Shown: positions 18,014 through 27,846 of the stretch, one piece after another
Numbering within the stretch: the stretch's first letter is position 1
How the letters are laid out: each line of letters starts with the position of its first letter
Assembly: GCF_008801695.1 (NCBI RefSeq)
Contig: NZ_VZPF01000046.1
Span: 1-41,626 of the forward strand
Length of the DNA: 41,626 nucleotides
From: Pantoea stewartii subsp. stewartii
GTDB taxonomy: Bacteria > Pseudomonadota > Gammaproteobacteria > Enterobacterales > Enterobacteriaceae
Direction: 5' to 3'
Position numbers and translations under genes: made by a program
The notes under the pieces: model-generated
What the model saw: the letters and a program-made list of their open reading frames with translations, nothing else
What the model was told of the DNA's origin: nothing
Databases searched by the model: none

Positions 18014-18589
18014 ATGTTCAAAAAAACGCTTCTGGCTGTTACCGCTACTGGCCTGCTGCTGGGATCACTGACCGCTAATGCCGCCGATTACAAAATCGAT
18101 AAAGAAGGCCAGCACGCCTTTGTTCAGTTCCGTATTCAGCATCTGGGCTACAGCTGGCTGTATGGGACGTTTAAAGATTTTGATGGCTCATTTACCTTCG
18201 ATGCAGACAATCCCACCGCCGATAAAGTCGATGTCACGATTAAAACCAACAGCGTGGATACCAACCACGCCGAGCGTGACAAACATATTCGTGGCCCTGA
18301 ATTTCTGAACGTGGCGAAACATCCCACCGCGACGTTCAAATCGACTTCCGTGAAAAAAGACGGTGACAAACTGGCGGTCACCGGGGATTTAACGCTGAAT
18401 GGCGTGACAAAACCGGTGACGCTGGAAGCCAAAATGATGGGCGAAGGAAAAGATCCGTGGGGCGGTTATCGTGCCGGTTTTGAAGCTGAAGGCGAGATTG
18501 CGCTGAAAGACTTTAATATCACCCATGACCTGGGCCCTGCCTCGCAGAACGTCGAGTTAATTATCTCTGTTGAAGGCGTCCGTCAGTAA
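18014..18589 (+). CDS. yceI: Periplasmic YceI-family protein
   Basis: This is a secreted lipocalin-like protein of 191 residues that in its family binds isoprenoid lipids in an antiparallel beta-barrel. The signal peptide is [23 protein letters not shown], cleaved before [12 protein letters not shown]. The barrel contains [42 protein letters not shown] and [12 protein letters not shown], all YceI signatures. AAAAGGAAAA precedes the ATG. It is coupled to yceJ, and a quinone-related role for the pair is a common inference. Confidence 0.95.
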   Translation: MFKKTLLAVTATGLLLGSLTANAADYKIDKEGQHAFVQFRIQHLGYSWLYGTFKDFDGSFTFDADNPTADKVDVTIKTNSVDTNHAERDKHIRGPEFLNVAKHPTATFKSTSVKKDGDKLAVTGDLTLNGVTKPVTLEAKMMGEGKDPWGGYRAGFEAEGEIALKDFNITHDLGPASQNVELIISVEGVRQ

Positions 18590-18596
18590 CAAAACA

Positions 18597-18623
18597 CCCG
18601 CCTGAAGTCGGCCTTCAGGCGGG
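18597..18623. terminator. Hairpin between convergent yceI and trhO
   Basis: An 11-bp perfect stem (CCCGCCTGAAG/CTTCAGGCGGG) with a 5-base loop lies between the stop codons of the two convergent genes. The minus strand continues TGTTTTG and the plus strand GTCGGTTATTT, so it may act weakly in both directions. Confidence 0.65.
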
Positions 18624-18628
18624 GTCGG

Positions 18629-19678
18629 TTATTTCCGCGTCGGTGCCGGAATGGTCATATTCAGCAAGCCACGCGACTTGTTAAAGATTTTATTACCATT
18701 CTCACGTCCCGCCCGACGGGCACGCTGTTCTTCAGGCGACAGACGGGCTTCTTCCTGGCACAACGGGCTACAGCAGTGCTCATACTTCTCGGCACAACTT
18801 TCGCACTGTATAAACAGTAAGTGACAACCATCATTGACGCAGTTGACGTGCGTATCGCAGGGCTCACCACACTGATGACAATGCGCCAGAACATCATCCG
18901 ATATACGCTCGCCCATGCGTTCATCAAAAACAAAGTTTTTACCTTTAAAACGCACCGGTAAATTTTGTTCCCGCGCCCGACGTGCATATTCAATAATCCC
19001 ACCCTCGACATGATAAACATCCTGAAAACCGTTGTGTCGCATCCAGGCGCTGGCTTTTTCACAGCGAATCCCTCCGGTGCAGTACATCACGATTTTTTTG
19101 TCTTTCTTGTCTTTGAGCATATCCACGGCCATGGGCAGCTGATCGCGGAAAGTGTCGGCAGGCACCTCTAATGCGTTATCGAAACGCCCGACTTCATACT
19201 CATAATGATTGCGCATATCGACAAAGACCGCATCAGGATCGTCGATCATGGCGTTAACTTCGGCCGCTTTCAGGTAGTTGCCGACATTACTGGCATCAAA
19301 GGTGTCATCCTCAATCCCGTCAGCCACAATACGATCGCGCACTTTCAGGCGCAGCACCCAAAACGACTTGCCATCATCATCCAGCGCAATATTCATGCGC
19401 AGATTGTCCAGCGCGGGATCAAAGCCGTACAAAAAGGCTTTCATAGCCTCGTACTGGCTGGCTGGCACGCTGATCTGCGCATTGATGCCCTCATGGGCAA
19501 CGTAGATGCGACCAAACACCTTTAATGCGGTTAACCCGACATAGAGCGCATCGCGAAAGGCTTTGGGATCGGCAATGGTGAAGTACTTGTAAAAAGAGAC
19601 TGTGGTGCGCGGTTCGGTTTCGGCCAACATGCGCGCCTTCAGCTCTTTATTGGAAACAAGGTTGTGTAACACTGGCAT
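18629..19678 (-). CDS. trhO: tRNA uridine(34) hydroxylase TrhO
   Basis: This rhodanese-domain enzyme (formerly yceA) performs oxygen-dependent hydroxylation of U34 in tRNAs that carry cmo5U-type modifications. It has 349 residues. The start is the ATG giving [18 protein letters not shown], which matches the family; the frame opens 14 codons upstream without support. The N-terminal acylphosphatase-like domain ([14 protein letters not shown]) is followed by a rhodanese domain with active-site [16 protein letters not shown] near residue 190. A C-terminal Cys-rich zinc-binding part follows ([32 protein letters not shown]). Confidence 0.96.
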   Translation of the reverse strand: MPVLHNLVSNKELKARMLAETEPRTTVSFYKYFTIADPKAFRDALYVGLTALKVFGRIYVAHEGINAQISVPASQYEAMKAFLYGFDPALDNLRMNIALDDDGKSFWVLRLKVRDRIVADGIEDDTFDASNVGNYLKAAEVNAMIDDPDAVFVDMRNHYEYEVGRFDNALEVPADTFRDQLPMAVDMLKDKKDKKIVMYCTGGIRCEKASAWMRHNGFQDVYHVEGGIIEYARRAREQNLPVRFKGKNFVFDERMGERISDDVLAHCHQCGEPCDTHVNCVNDGCHLLFIQCESCAEKYEHCCSPLCQEEARLSPEEQRARRAGRENGNKIFNKSRGLLNMTIPAPTRK

Positions 19679-19938
19679 GGTGTTCGTTCCTGTTATCAAT
19701 AGAAGAAATTTAGCGCGCACATGATACCTGAAATGAAAAAAATGCGAAGCGTATAAGAAAAATTGATAGGTAAAACGGTAAATTTCGTTGCGCGATGGTG
19801 TTGTGCCCTCATTTTCATCTTCTGCAACACCCGGAGAAATGCTCTAACATTTCAGCCGCGGGGGAAAAAATGGCACAATAACCGCAACTGACGAATAACA
19901 GCACCGCAGGTGCACGACGCAGGATAACAGTATTCAAG

Positions 19939-20862
19939 ATGACCCAATTGCCTCAATTTTCACGTGCACTTTTTCATCCCCGCTATTGGTTGACCTGGTT
20001 GGGTATCATTTTTCTTTATATTTTGGTCCTGTTACCTTATCCCCTGCTCTACGCGCTGGGTAGCGGTATTGGCCGTATCGCTATGCGGTTTATGAAGCGA
20101 CGTGTGGCCATTGCTCGCCGCAACCTGGAGCTGAGCTTTCCGGATATGCCGACCAACGATCGTGAAGCCATGATTAAGCATAATTTTGAATCTGTGGGCA
20201 TGGGTCTGATTGAAACCGGCATGGCGTGGTTCTGGCCCGACTGGCGGATTCATAAATGGCACACACCTTCCGGTCTGGAACATATTCAGCAGGCCCATGA
20301 TACCCAGCGCGGCGTGTTACTTATCGGTATGCATTTCCTGACGCTGGAAATTGGCGCGCGTATGTTTGGCATTCATAATCCCGGTATTGGCGTTTACCGG
20401 CCGAATGACAATAAATTAATCGACTGGTTACAAACCCGCGGTCGTATGCGCTCCAATAAAGGCATGCTGGACCGTAAGGACCTGAAAGGCATGATCCGGG
20501 CCTTAAAACGTGGGGATATCATCTGGTATGCGCCCGATCATGATTATGGTCCCCGCAGCAGCGTGTTCGTGCCCTTCTTTGGCGTCGACAAAGCCGCCAC
20601 CACCGTAGGGACACATATGTTAATGCGTACCGGAAAACCGGCGGTTATCCCGTTTGTGCCGCGCCGTCTGCCGGAAGGACGCGGTTACGAGTTGATCATT
20701 TTGCCTGATGTCAGCGCTGATTTTCCGTTGACCAGCGAAGAAGACACCGCCGCGCGCATGAATAAAGTGGTGGAAGAAGGCGTACTGCTGGCGCCTGAGC
20801 AGTACATGTGGCTGCATCGCCGCTTTAAAACCCGCCCTGAAGGCGAACCTTCGCGCTATTAA
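19939..20862 (+). CDS. lpxL: Lipid A biosynthesis lauroyltransferase LpxL (HtrB)
   Basis: This inner-membrane acyltransferase adds a secondary laurate to Kdo2-lipid IVA. It has 307 residues. A single N-terminal membrane helix ([20 protein letters not shown]) is followed by the LpxL/LpxM acyltransferase domain with the catalytic HX4E motif [17 protein letters not shown] near residue 132 and the segment [20 protein letters not shown]. The C-terminus [20 protein letters not shown] is conserved. It diverges from trhO and ends before a terminator. mdtG, its E. coli neighbour, is missing. Confidence 0.97.
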   Translation: MTQLPQFSRALFHPRYWLTWLGIIFLYILVLLPYPLLYALGSGIGRIAMRFMKRRVAIARRNLELSFPDMPTNDREAMIKHNFESVGMGLIETGMAWFWPDWRIHKWHTPSGLEHIQQAHDTQRGVLLIGMHFLTLEIGARMFGIHNPGIGVYRPNDNKLIDWLQTRGRMRSNKGMLDRKDLKGMIRALKRGDIIWYAPDHDYGPRSSVFVPFFGVDKAATTVGTHMLMRTGKPAVIPFVPRRLPEGRGYELIILPDVSADFPLTSEEDTAARMNKVVEEGVLLAPEQYMWLHRRFKTRPEGEPSRY

Positions 20863-20869
20863 GCTCACC

Positions 20870-20900
20870 GCTGCCCGACACCGATGCGGGCAGCGCTTTT
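20870..20900 (+). terminator. Intrinsic terminator of lpxL
   Basis: An 8-bp perfect stem (GCTGCCCG/CGGGCAGC) with a 9-base loop followed by GCTTTT lies just after lpxL. Confidence 0.75.
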
Positions 20901-21032
20901 CCCTTACGGGGTGATAAACCGTTTGTTCTGCGCCCGACGTGGCGGTGCGACCTCGCCCTGCCCCCATTCCACCGTCAGGCATGCCCTTCATGTTAAGCTG
21001 GGTGACGCGTTGCGGTTGAACAGGAGAAAACG

Positions 21033-21383
21033 ATGCTCTGGCTGCTTTCAAAATATGCAATAACGGCTCTGATGGTGGTGGTGATCTCGGAAGCGGCAAA
21101 ACGCAGCGATCGTCTTGGCGGCCTGCTTGCGGCGCTGCCACTGGTCACGATTCTGGTGCTTGTCTGGATGAAACTGGAAGGACAAACGCAGACCAAAATT
21201 GCCGCCCACGCCTGGTACACCTTCTGGTATGTGGTGCCGACCTTGCCCATGTTTATCCTGTTTCCTTTTCTGTATCAGCGTACAGGCTTCTGGCTTACCC
21301 TGGGACTGAGCTGCGTCCTGACGCTTATCGTATTCGTTCTCTGGGCCGTTCTGCTGAAACGCTGGGGCATCGAACTGCTGTGA
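21033..21383 (+). CDS. DUF3147-type (GlpM-like) small membrane protein
   Basis: This is a 116-residue integral membrane protein of unknown function with four hydrophobic segments (about 5-22, 33-48, 62-83 and 90-110). The motifs SDRLGGLLAALPLVTILVLVWM and WYTFWYVVPTLPMFILFPFL resemble the DUF3147/GlpM-like family, but I could not verify this by search. AGGAG lies 7 bases before the ATG. In E. coli the position between lpxL and msyB is held by mdtG, so this gene marks a local difference from that backbone. The gene is free-standing. Confidence 0.75.
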   Translation: MLWLLSKYAITALMVVVISEAAKRSDRLGGLLAALPLVTILVLVWMKLEGQTQTKIAAHAWYTFWYVVPTLPMFILFPFLYQRTGFWLTLGLSCVLTLIVFVLWAVLLKRWGIELL

Positions 21384-21549
21384 TGACCTTCTCCGCGAGA
21401 CAAGCCAGCAGGATGTACCGCCTGATTTCATCACATCATTTTGCCTGCCGAACCGCCAGACATATTCGTCCTCTGACGCACTGACTTTCTCTCCTGCGAT
21501 TTTGGTCTATCCTTCACTGAAATCACGTTAATCAGGCAAGGAGAGAAGC

Positions 21550-21951
21550 ATGAGTATGTTCACTACACTGGAAGAAGCGATTGACGCTGCGCGTGAAGAG
21601 TTTCTCGCCAACCATCCAGACCTTGAGCAAGATGATGCAGCTATCAATCAGTTCGGTCTGCAAAAATATGTTATGCAGGATGGCGATATCATGTGGCAGG
21701 CAGAGTTCTTCGAAGACGAAGGGGATTCAGGCGAATGTTTACCGATTCGCAGTGGTGAAGCCGCTCAGGCAATTTTTGACGGTGACTTCGATGAGATTGA
21801 GTTGCGTCAGGAGTGGTTAGCGGAAAACACGCTGCATGAATGGGACGATGGCGAATTTCAGCTTGAGCCTCCACTGGACAGTGGAGAAGGTAAGGCTGCC
21901 GCCGAAGAGTGGGAAGACGATAACAGCGATTCCGATCGCGGTTACGTGTAA
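21550..21951 (+). CDS. msyB: Acidic protein MsyB
   Basis: This is a small, strongly acidic cytosolic protein of 133 residues, a multicopy suppressor of secY/secA defects in E. coli whose mechanism is unclear. The core TLEEAIDAAREEFLANHPDL, YVMQDGDIMWQAEFFEDEG and RQEWLAENTLHEWDDGEFQ is typical of MsyB. The C-terminus is about 9 residues longer than in E. coli and rich in Asp/Ser. AAGGAGAG lies 7 bases before the first of two ATGs. Its last 10 bases overlap the 3' end of convergent yceK. Confidence 0.95.
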   Translation: MSMFTTLEEAIDAAREEFLANHPDLEQDDAAINQFGLQKYVMQDGDIMWQAEFFEDEGDSGECLPIRSGEAAQAIFDGDFDEIELRQEWLAENTLHEWDDGEFQLEPPLDSGEGKAAAEEWEDDNSDSDRGYV

Positions 21952-22181
21952 GGTCCATGGCTGGCGTCGACCGGAATAAGCAACGTATCGACGATCAGTG
22001 ATAACGGCAGGTCGAGAATGGTGATAATCCGCCATGCCCCCTCTCTGACGTCCCACTTTACGCCGGGATAAAACTGGTTACCGTGTCCCTGTCCGGGCAC
22101 GGTACGGCTGATAATACTGCCACAGCCGCTCAGCGTAACGATAGCGAGGGACAGCAGCGTTAACATAACGAGTTTATTCAC
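21942..22181 (-). CDS. yceK: YceK/YidQ family lipoprotein
   Basis: This is a small predicted lipoprotein of 79 residues and unknown function. The signal peptide MNKLVMLTLLSLAIVTLSGC ends in the lipobox TLSGC (Cys 20). The conserved segments are SIISRTVPGQGHGNQFYPGV and ILDLPLSLIVDTLLIPVD. It lies downstream of opgH on the same strand but beyond its terminator. The last 10 bases overlap the end of msyB, tail to tail. Confidence 0.92.
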   Translation of the reverse strand: MNKLVMLTLLSLAIVTLSGCGSIISRTVPGQGHGNQFYPGVKWDVREGAWRIITILDLPLSLIVDTLLIPVDASHGPYT

Positions 22182-22292
22182 AATAGCGACTCAGGTTAGA
22201 CAGCCGTCATTTTAATCACGACTCAGGTGGCGTTACCATCCTGTTTACGTAAAACTGCAAAATAATGTTGCTGTCTGTCTCGGGCCAGGGGC

Positions 22293-22323
22293 AAAAAAAA
22301 AGCGGCATCTCTGCCGCTTTTTT
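22293..22323. terminator. Bidirectional-type terminator after opgH
   Basis: The stem AGCGGCA/TGCCGCT has a 4-base loop and is flanked by a run of A on one side and T on the other. It starts 3 bases from the opgH stop. On the minus strand it terminates opgGH. Confidence 0.92.
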
Positions 22324-22325
22324 CA

Positions 22326-24878
22326 TTATGCCTGATGCGGAAGCGCGTCAGGATTGAGCGAAAGTTTTTGATAACTCTCTACCCACTGATGGTATTTCTC
22401 GCCACTTTCCCACAAACGGGTGTGAACGCGCGCCAGTACCACCGGATCGCTGATCAACTGCAAACGTTGTTCACGACCCAGCTTCTCGGGCGCATCGCTC
22501 AGTGCCTGATCAACCCGCCGATCGCGCGCATGATCTAACAACTGGCTGTGCTTGTGCCGTGAGGTCGCCAGCGCTGTCGCCAGTGCGTTAAACGCCGGGT
22601 TAAACAACGCGTGCATAAAGCCGTTTTTCAGGACGCGCTGGCGGTTCAGCTCGACGTAACGGTCAGTATCGATCAGCTCTTTTGGCGGATCATACTCTTC
22701 CGGAATCAGGAACAGCTTCGCCTTCTTGGTCTTCAGGCCCAGCCCCGAACGGCTCGACATCACCGAGACAAACGGTGACAGAATCAGTGAGAAGACAATA
22801 GGCGCCAGCCACCACAGGAAGTTGAGATCCAGCCAGCCCATTCCGGCTGCCCATACGATACCCAATGCCATCTGCGAACCATGACGTTTAAAGGCCTCGC
22901 TCCAGGGCGTTGCATCATCATCACGCTGCGGTGAGTTCCAGACGACTTCCCAGCCCAGGAACGCGCTGACCACAAATACGGTGTGGAACAGCATGCGCAC
23001 CGGTGCCAGCAGAACCGAGAACAGCATTTCCAGCAGCAGCGACACAAATAGACGCAGTGCACCACCGTAAGGTTTCGCGCCTTTACACCAGATCAGCACC
23101 ACACTCAGCAGCTTCGGCAGGAACAGCAGCACCAGCGTGGTGGAGAACAGCGCAATCGCCAGTTCAGGACGCCATTGCGGCCAGACCGGGAACAGCTGTC
23201 GAGGCTGCAGGAAGTAGGTCGGTTCCATCAGCGTGTGGACCACCTGTAGGGCGGTGGACAGCGCCAGGAACATAAACCACAGCGGAGCTGAAAGGTATGA
23301 CATCACGCCCGTCAGGAAGACCGCACGGTGAACCGGGTGCATCCCTTTAACGAGGAACAGGCGGAAGTTCATCAGGTTACCATGACACCAGCGGCGATCG
23401 CGTTTAAGCTCATCCAGCAGATTCGGCGGCAATTCCTCGTACGAGCCAGGCAGATCATAGGCAATCCATACGCCCCAACCCGCACGGCGCATCAGTGCCG
23501 CTTCCACAAAGTCGTGAGACAAAATGGATCCCGCAAAAGACCCTTCACCGGGCAGCGGTGCCAGCGCACAGTGCTCAATAAACGGTTTCACACGGATGAT
23601 GGCGTTATGGCCCCAGTAATGCGATTCCCCTAACTGCCAGAAATGCAGACCCGCGGTAAACAACGGCCCATAAACACGCGTCGCAAACTGCTGGCAGCGC
23701 GCATACAGCGTGTCCATTCCGGACGCTTTTGGTGACGACTGAATGATCCCGGCATTCGGGTTCGCTTCCATCATGCGCACCAGACCGGTCAGACATTCCC
23801 CGCTCATGACGCTGTCCGCATCCAGTACGACCATGTAGCTGTAGTTGCTGCCCCAGCGACGGCAGAAGTCGTCAATGTTGCCGCTCTTACGCTTCACACG
23901 ACGACGGCGACGGCGGTAGAAGATCTTTCCTGCCCCACCGACATCACGCACCAGCTCCATCCAGGCCTTTTGCTCAGCAATAGCGATATCGGCATCGTAG
24001 CTGTCACTCAGGATATAGACATCGAAGTGCTCAGCGTTGCCTGTACGCACAACGGATTCCCAGGTGGCGCGCAAGCCTGCGAACACACGGCCCACATCTT
24101 CATTACAGATGGGCATGATCAGCGCGGTACGGTGCTCTGGATTCAGCGCTTCATCCCCGACTGTCGAGTAAGAGATGCTGTATTTATCCCGACCGATCAG
24201 CAGTTGTAAAAAGCCCATGAGTGCTGTCCAGAAGCCCGCCGACACCCAGCAGAACAGAATCGCAAACAGGAACAAAATTCCCGTCTGCAACACATAAGGC
24301 AGAATCTGCATGACAGACTGCTGCCAGTTCTGGTTGATCATGTCCATCGGATCCAGCAGCGTCCAGCCCTGGTAAGGCAGAATGGTCTTCATGTACCACG
24401 TGGCCACCACGGTTTGAAACACCGTAAGAATCAGGAGGATATAGCGGCGAACAGAACCGACATGGCGCCATTTTTCTTCTGCGCGCTGCTCTTCCGCCGT
24501 GGCATAACGCGGAACCGCCTTATGACCCCGTAATGAGTCCCAGGCACGTGCCAGCGGGTTAGTGCGCCAGGCTTCCGGAAACATCAGTGAACGCTTCACC
24601 TTTGGCATCGCTTTCAGGGTGGTACGTTCCAGATAGTCTTTGCCTAGCTGTGCACCACCCGCGAGGGAATCAGGCCAGGCCATTTCAACACGTGATGAAA
24701 CGGACTTCAGCGGTGCATCGTCAGAACGATCGCTGGCGGCCACATCCTGACCCAGCGATTCGTGCAGTTGATGGAACGTCTGGGCATTCTGTAAAGACGC
24801 CGCCAGACGCGCTTTTCCTGCCGCATCCAGCGGCAGGGCTTCTACATAGCGTTGAGGTGTAAAAGTCAGATTATTCAT
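22326..24878 (-). CDS. opgH: Glucans biosynthesis glucosyltransferase OpgH (MdoH)
   Basis: This inner-membrane family 2 glucosyltransferase builds the beta-1,2 glucan backbone of osmoregulated periplasmic glucans from UDP-glucose. It has 850 residues against 847 in E. coli. The order is an N-terminal cytoplasmic region, TM segments near 145 and 195, then the catalytic domain with [19 protein letters not shown] (about 250), [14 protein letters not shown] (about 350) and the [15 protein letters not shown] motif near 500. Further TM segments and a cytoplasmic C-tail follow. Its ATG overlaps the opgG stop by 8 bases, giving translational coupling. Confidence 0.97.
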   Translation of the reverse strand: MNNLTFTPQRYVEALPLDAAGKARLAASLQNAQTFHQLHESLGQDVAASDRSDDAPLKSVSSRVEMAWPDSLAGGAQLGKDYLERTTLKAMPKVKRSLMFPEAWRTNPLARAWDSLRGHKAVPRYATAEEQRAEEKWRHVGSVRRYILLILTVFQTVVATWYMKTILPYQGWTLLDPMDMINQNWQQSVMQILPYVLQTGILFLFAILFCWVSAGFWTALMGFLQLLIGRDKYSISYSTVGDEALNPEHRTALIMPICNEDVGRVFAGLRATWESVVRTGNAEHFDVYILSDSYDADIAIAEQKAWMELVRDVGGAGKIFYRRRRRRVKRKSGNIDDFCRRWGSNYSYMVVLDADSVMSGECLTGLVRMMEANPNAGIIQSSPKASGMDTLYARCQQFATRVYGPLFTAGLHFWQLGESHYWGHNAIIRVKPFIEHCALAPLPGEGSFAGSILSHDFVEAALMRRAGWGVWIAYDLPGSYEELPPNLLDELKRDRRWCHGNLMNFRLFLVKGMHPVHRAVFLTGVMSYLSAPLWFMFLALSTALQVVHTLMEPTYFLQPRQLFPVWPQWRPELAIALFSTTLVLLFLPKLLSVVLIWCKGAKPYGGALRLFVSLLLEMLFSVLLAPVRMLFHTVFVVSAFLGWEVVWNSPQRDDDATPWSEAFKRHGSQMALGIVWAAGMGWLDLNFLWWLAPIVFSLILSPFVSVMSSRSGLGLKTKKAKLFLIPEEYDPPKELIDTDRYVELNRQRVLKNGFMHALFNPAFNALATALATSRHKHSQLLDHARDRRVDQALSDAPEKLGREQRLQLISDPVVLARVHTRLWESGEKYHQWVESYQKLSLNPDALPHQA

Positions 24879-26400
24879 TGGCAGGTAACTGATAGCTCCA
24901 GGTTTCCGTCAATGTTTTGTCACCGCTTACCAGCGCGGCACGCATTTCAGTCGCCTGCTTGTTATCTTTAACCCGGATACGCAGAACCAGGCGCCAGCCT
25001 TTGGTAACCGGATTGTAGCGAACGCTCTGTTCCACCACTTCCCCGTTTTTACCTACGCTGACCTGAGGCGCAACCTGGCTGTCGGCCGGCATTTCACTCA
25101 TGTCTTTCCCTACGAAATCGATGGTGAAGGCCACGGTGCCATCCGGCTGACGAACCAGGTTTGACTGCTTCACGTCGCCCGCCGAGCGCAGCGTATCTTT
25201 GACCCAGGCAACATCATCTGAATGCAGCTTGTTTTCATTACGGCCAAAGTTCAGACGGTAGTCAAAGTCCATGGCTTTGCCGGGTTCCGGCAGATTTTCC
25301 GGTGTCCAGAACGCCACGATGTTATCGTTGGTTTCGTCAGCGGTGGGGATTTCCACCAGCTCAACATGGCCTTTGCCCCACTCGCCTAATGGCTCAACCC
25401 AGCCGCTTGGGCGCAGATCGTAACGATCGTCCAGATCCTGATAATTATTGAAATCACGTCCGCGCTGCAGCAGCCCGAAGCCTTTCGGATTTTCAATCGT
25501 GTAGGTACTGACCGCCAGATGGCGCGGGTTGTTGAGTGGACGCCAGATCCATTCACCATTGCCGCTGTGGATCGACAAACCGTCCGAATCATGCAGTTCA
25601 GGGCGGAAATTCGAGACCGTCGATGGCTGATTGCGGCCAAACAGGAACATGCTGGTTAACGGCGCGATGCCCAGTTTACCGACCTTGTCACGCAAATAGA
25701 CCTGCGTCTTAACATCGACGGTAGTCTCCTGGCCTGGGTGAATCGTGAAACGGTAGGCACCGGTGGCACGTGGAGAATCCAGCAGCGCATAAATCACTAA
25801 CTGCTTGTCCTGGGGTTTTGGACGTTCAATCCAGAACTCTTTGAAACGCGGGAACTCTTCACCTGACGGCAGCGCGGTATCGATCGCCAGACCACGGGCA
25901 GACAGACCATAAACCTGGCCTGCACCAATCACACGAAAATAACTGGCCCCCAGGAAGCTGGCGATTTCGTCATCTTTCTTATTCTTGCTGTTCAACGGAT
26001 ACAGGACTTTAAAACCGGCAAAGCCAAGGTTTTTAACCGCATCAGCATCGTGCTTCACGTTGCCAAAGTTGAAATAGTCAGGATTATATTTGATCTCACG
26101 TACGGTATTGGCGGTGATTTCATTGATCTTCACCGGCAAATCAAAGTACATGCCCTGATGGTAAAACTCGAGCTTAAACGGCGTACGCAGTTTGCCCCAA
26201 TACGCTTTATCGTGGTTGAACTGAATCTGCTGATAATCAGCAAATTTCATGTCACGAAACTGAGAGGGTAAATTACTTTTTGGCGCTTCAAAGCTTTTTC
26301 CGGACAACTCTTTCGCTTGTTTCGCGACATCATCAAAGTTAAACGCCCAACTGTTGTTGGCATACAAAGCCAGCAGGACCGCTGCGCCAATCCAGCGCAT
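24871..26400 (-). CDS. opgG: Glucans biosynthesis protein OpgG (MdoG)
   Basis: This periplasmic protein is required for osmoregulated periplasmic glucan backbone branching. It has about 509 residues from the chosen ATG, matching the family's about 511. The signal peptide [19 protein letters not shown] is cleaved before [13 protein letters not shown]. The mature part shows [37 protein letters not shown] and [20 protein letters not shown]. The start is uncertain: the frame extends to a GTG at 26439 that follows a G-rich run, but that codon is too close to it and would lengthen the signal n-region. It is first in the opgGH operon and diverges from opgC. Confidence 0.95.
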   Translation of the reverse strand: MRWIGAAVLLALYANNSWAFNFDDVAKQAKELSGKSFEAPKSNLPSQFRDMKFADYQQIQFNHDKAYWGKLRTPFKLEFYHQGMYFDLPVKINEITANTVREIKYNPDYFNFGNVKHDADAVKNLGFAGFKVLYPLNSKNKKDDEIASFLGASYFRVIGAGQVYGLSARGLAIDTALPSGEEFPRFKEFWIERPKPQDKQLVIYALLDSPRATGAYRFTIHPGQETTVDVKTQVYLRDKVGKLGIAPLTSMFLFGRNQPSTVSNFRPELHDSDGLSIHSGNGEWIWRPLNNPRHLAVSTYTIENPKGFGLLQRGRDFNNYQDLDDRYDLRPSGWVEPLGEWGKGHVELVEIPTADETNDNIVAFWTPENLPEPGKAMDFDYRLNFGRNENKLHSDDVAWVKDTLRSAGDVKQSNLVRQPDGTVAFTIDFVGKDMSEMPADSQVAPQVSVGKNGEVVEQSVRYNPVTKGWRLVLRIRVKDNKQATEMRAALVSGDKTLTETWSYQLPANE

Positions 26401-26689
26401 TTTCGTCAGCCCCACATTATTTTTTACATTAGTCAGCACATCCCCCCCTTTCGTGTGCTTAATACAAACCCGCTTATCTTAATGGATAATTCGGCTTTCC
26501 GACAGCATATGCACAACAATGTTCCCGATAATCATCTACTCGCGAGGTGATTTTAGGACAATTAAACGTTACGGGCTCAACTGAGATTCAACTGATAGTA
26601 TACTCTGTTATCTCCAGCTAGAATTTCCCTCCAACATAAAACGGTTTCAGGGCGAAACCGCCTAAAACGTACTAACGAACTGGAACTTT
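26401..26689. promoter_or_regulatory. Divergent opgGH/opgC control region
   Basis: This AT-rich spacer lies between the divergent opgG and opgC starts. In E. coli opgGH is controlled by osmolarity and sigma-E-related promoters; I could not place a specific box here. On the plus strand GTATACTCTG near 26597-26606 offers a -10-like TATACT for opgC. Confidence 0.4.
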
Positions 26690-27814
26690 ATGAGTACAAA
26701 AAAACCTGAGCGTGAATATTTTCTCGACTCCATTCGGGCCTGTTTGATGTTGTTAGGCGTGCCGTTTCACGTCTCCCTGATCTATTCGTCTCAGTCATGG
26801 GCCGTCAACAGCCACGATGCCTCACTGTGGCTAACTACCCTCAATGATTTTATTCATTCGTTTCGTATGCAGGTGTTCTTTGTTATCTCGGGCTACTTCT
26901 CTTATATGCTCTATCTGCGCTATCAGCCTCAGCGCTTTCTGAAAGTCCGCTTAGAGCGCGTCGGGATTCCGATGCTCAACGCGGTTCCGCTGATCACGCT
27001 GCCGCAGTTCTTTATGCTGAAAGCCTGGACTCCGAAGCTGTCGAACTGGAACAATTTATCGCTGTATGACAAGTACAATACGCTGATGTGGGAGTTGATC
27101 TCGCACCTGTGGTTTTTGCTGGTGCTGGTGCTGCTTACCACACTGGGCATGCTCACCTTCCGCTCGCTACGCGATCAACAGCGCAATATTGACTACCAAC
27201 GTGTCGGCTGGACAAAGCTGGCTCTGGGGCTGTTGTTGTGGGCCGTACTCTGGGGAGCGGTACGGCGGGCGATTTTTTATGCCCACCCTTCCCTGTTGGG
27301 CGATGCGCTGTTTAACTTTGCCGTTATGCAGTGTCTGTTCTTCCTGCCGTTTTTTATGCTGGGCGCCCTCAGCTGGAAACATCAGGCGCTGAAAACGCTG
27401 TTTGTCCGGGCAAACCCGCTGCTGTACGTCGGGGCCGTCGTGATGCTGGTCGCCTACATTGCAAACCAACGGCTGAACAGTGGTGAAGGCTGGCTGTATG
27501 AAACCGACGCGCTGATCAGCAGCATGATGGGGCTTTGCATGCTGAACGTTTGTTACAGTCTGGGTCATAAATGGCTGAATTCTCACTCTCCTCAGATCAT
27601 GTACCTGGTCAATGCCTCCCTGTTCATTTACCTGGTGCATCACCCTTTGACCCTGCTGTACGGAATTTTTATGACGCCGCATTTGCACAACAACACGTTT
27701 GGCTTTTTTCTGGGCCTCTTAATGGTGTTTGGTGCCTCCTTCATTTTGTATGAGTTGCACCTGCGCATTCCTCTGCTGCGCTTTCTGTTCTCCGGTAAAC
27801 CGCAAAAGCGTTAA
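26690..27814 (+). CDS. opgC: Glucans biosynthesis protein C, OpgC (MdoC)
   Basis: This integral membrane acyltransferase (acyltransferase 3 family) is required for succinylation of periplasmic glucans. It has 374 residues, slightly shorter than the about 385 in E. coli. About ten hydrophobic segments are visible. The N-terminal REYFLDSIRACLMLLGVPFH motif and SFRMQVFFVISGYFSYML near residue 60 are family signatures, and VNASLFIYLVHHPLTLLYGI lies near residue 305. It diverges from opgG and converges on clsC with a shared terminator. The Shine-Dalgarno (GGAAC) is weak. Confidence 0.95.
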   Translation: MSTKKPEREYFLDSIRACLMLLGVPFHVSLIYSSQSWAVNSHDASLWLTTLNDFIHSFRMQVFFVISGYFSYMLYLRYQPQRFLKVRLERVGIPMLNAVPLITLPQFFMLKAWTPKLSNWNNLSLYDKYNTLMWELISHLWFLLVLVLLTTLGMLTFRSLRDQQRNIDYQRVGWTKLALGLLLWAVLWGAVRRAIFYAHPSLLGDALFNFAVMQCLFFLPFFMLGALSWKHQALKTLFVRANPLLYVGAVVMLVAYIANQRLNSGEGWLYETDALISSMMGLCMLNVCYSLGHKWLNSHSPQIMYLVNASLFIYLVHHPLTLLYGIFMTPHLHNNTFGFFLGLLMVFGASFILYELHLRIPLLRFLFSGKPQKR

Positions 27815-27816
27815 GG

Positions 27817-27846
27817 TAAAGGCGACCGTCCGGGTCGCCTTTTTTA
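27817..27846. terminator. Terminator between convergent opgC and clsC
   Basis: A 9-bp perfect stem (AAGGCGACC/GGTCGCCTT) with a 5-base loop and a T-run on the plus strand lies between the two convergent stop codons. It serves opgC; in the other direction the U-run is short. Confidence 0.85.

Noticed and set aside
20620..21141. 173-codon minus-strand frame across the end of lpxL
   Set aside because: It overlaps lpxL and the DUF3147-type gene, which both have ribosome sites and recognisable sequence; its translation is Arg/Pro-rich without features.
27167..27688. 173-codon minus-strand frame inside opgC
   Set aside because: It is antisense to a well-supported membrane protein gene and is Gln/His-rich, the usual shadow of Leu/Val codons.
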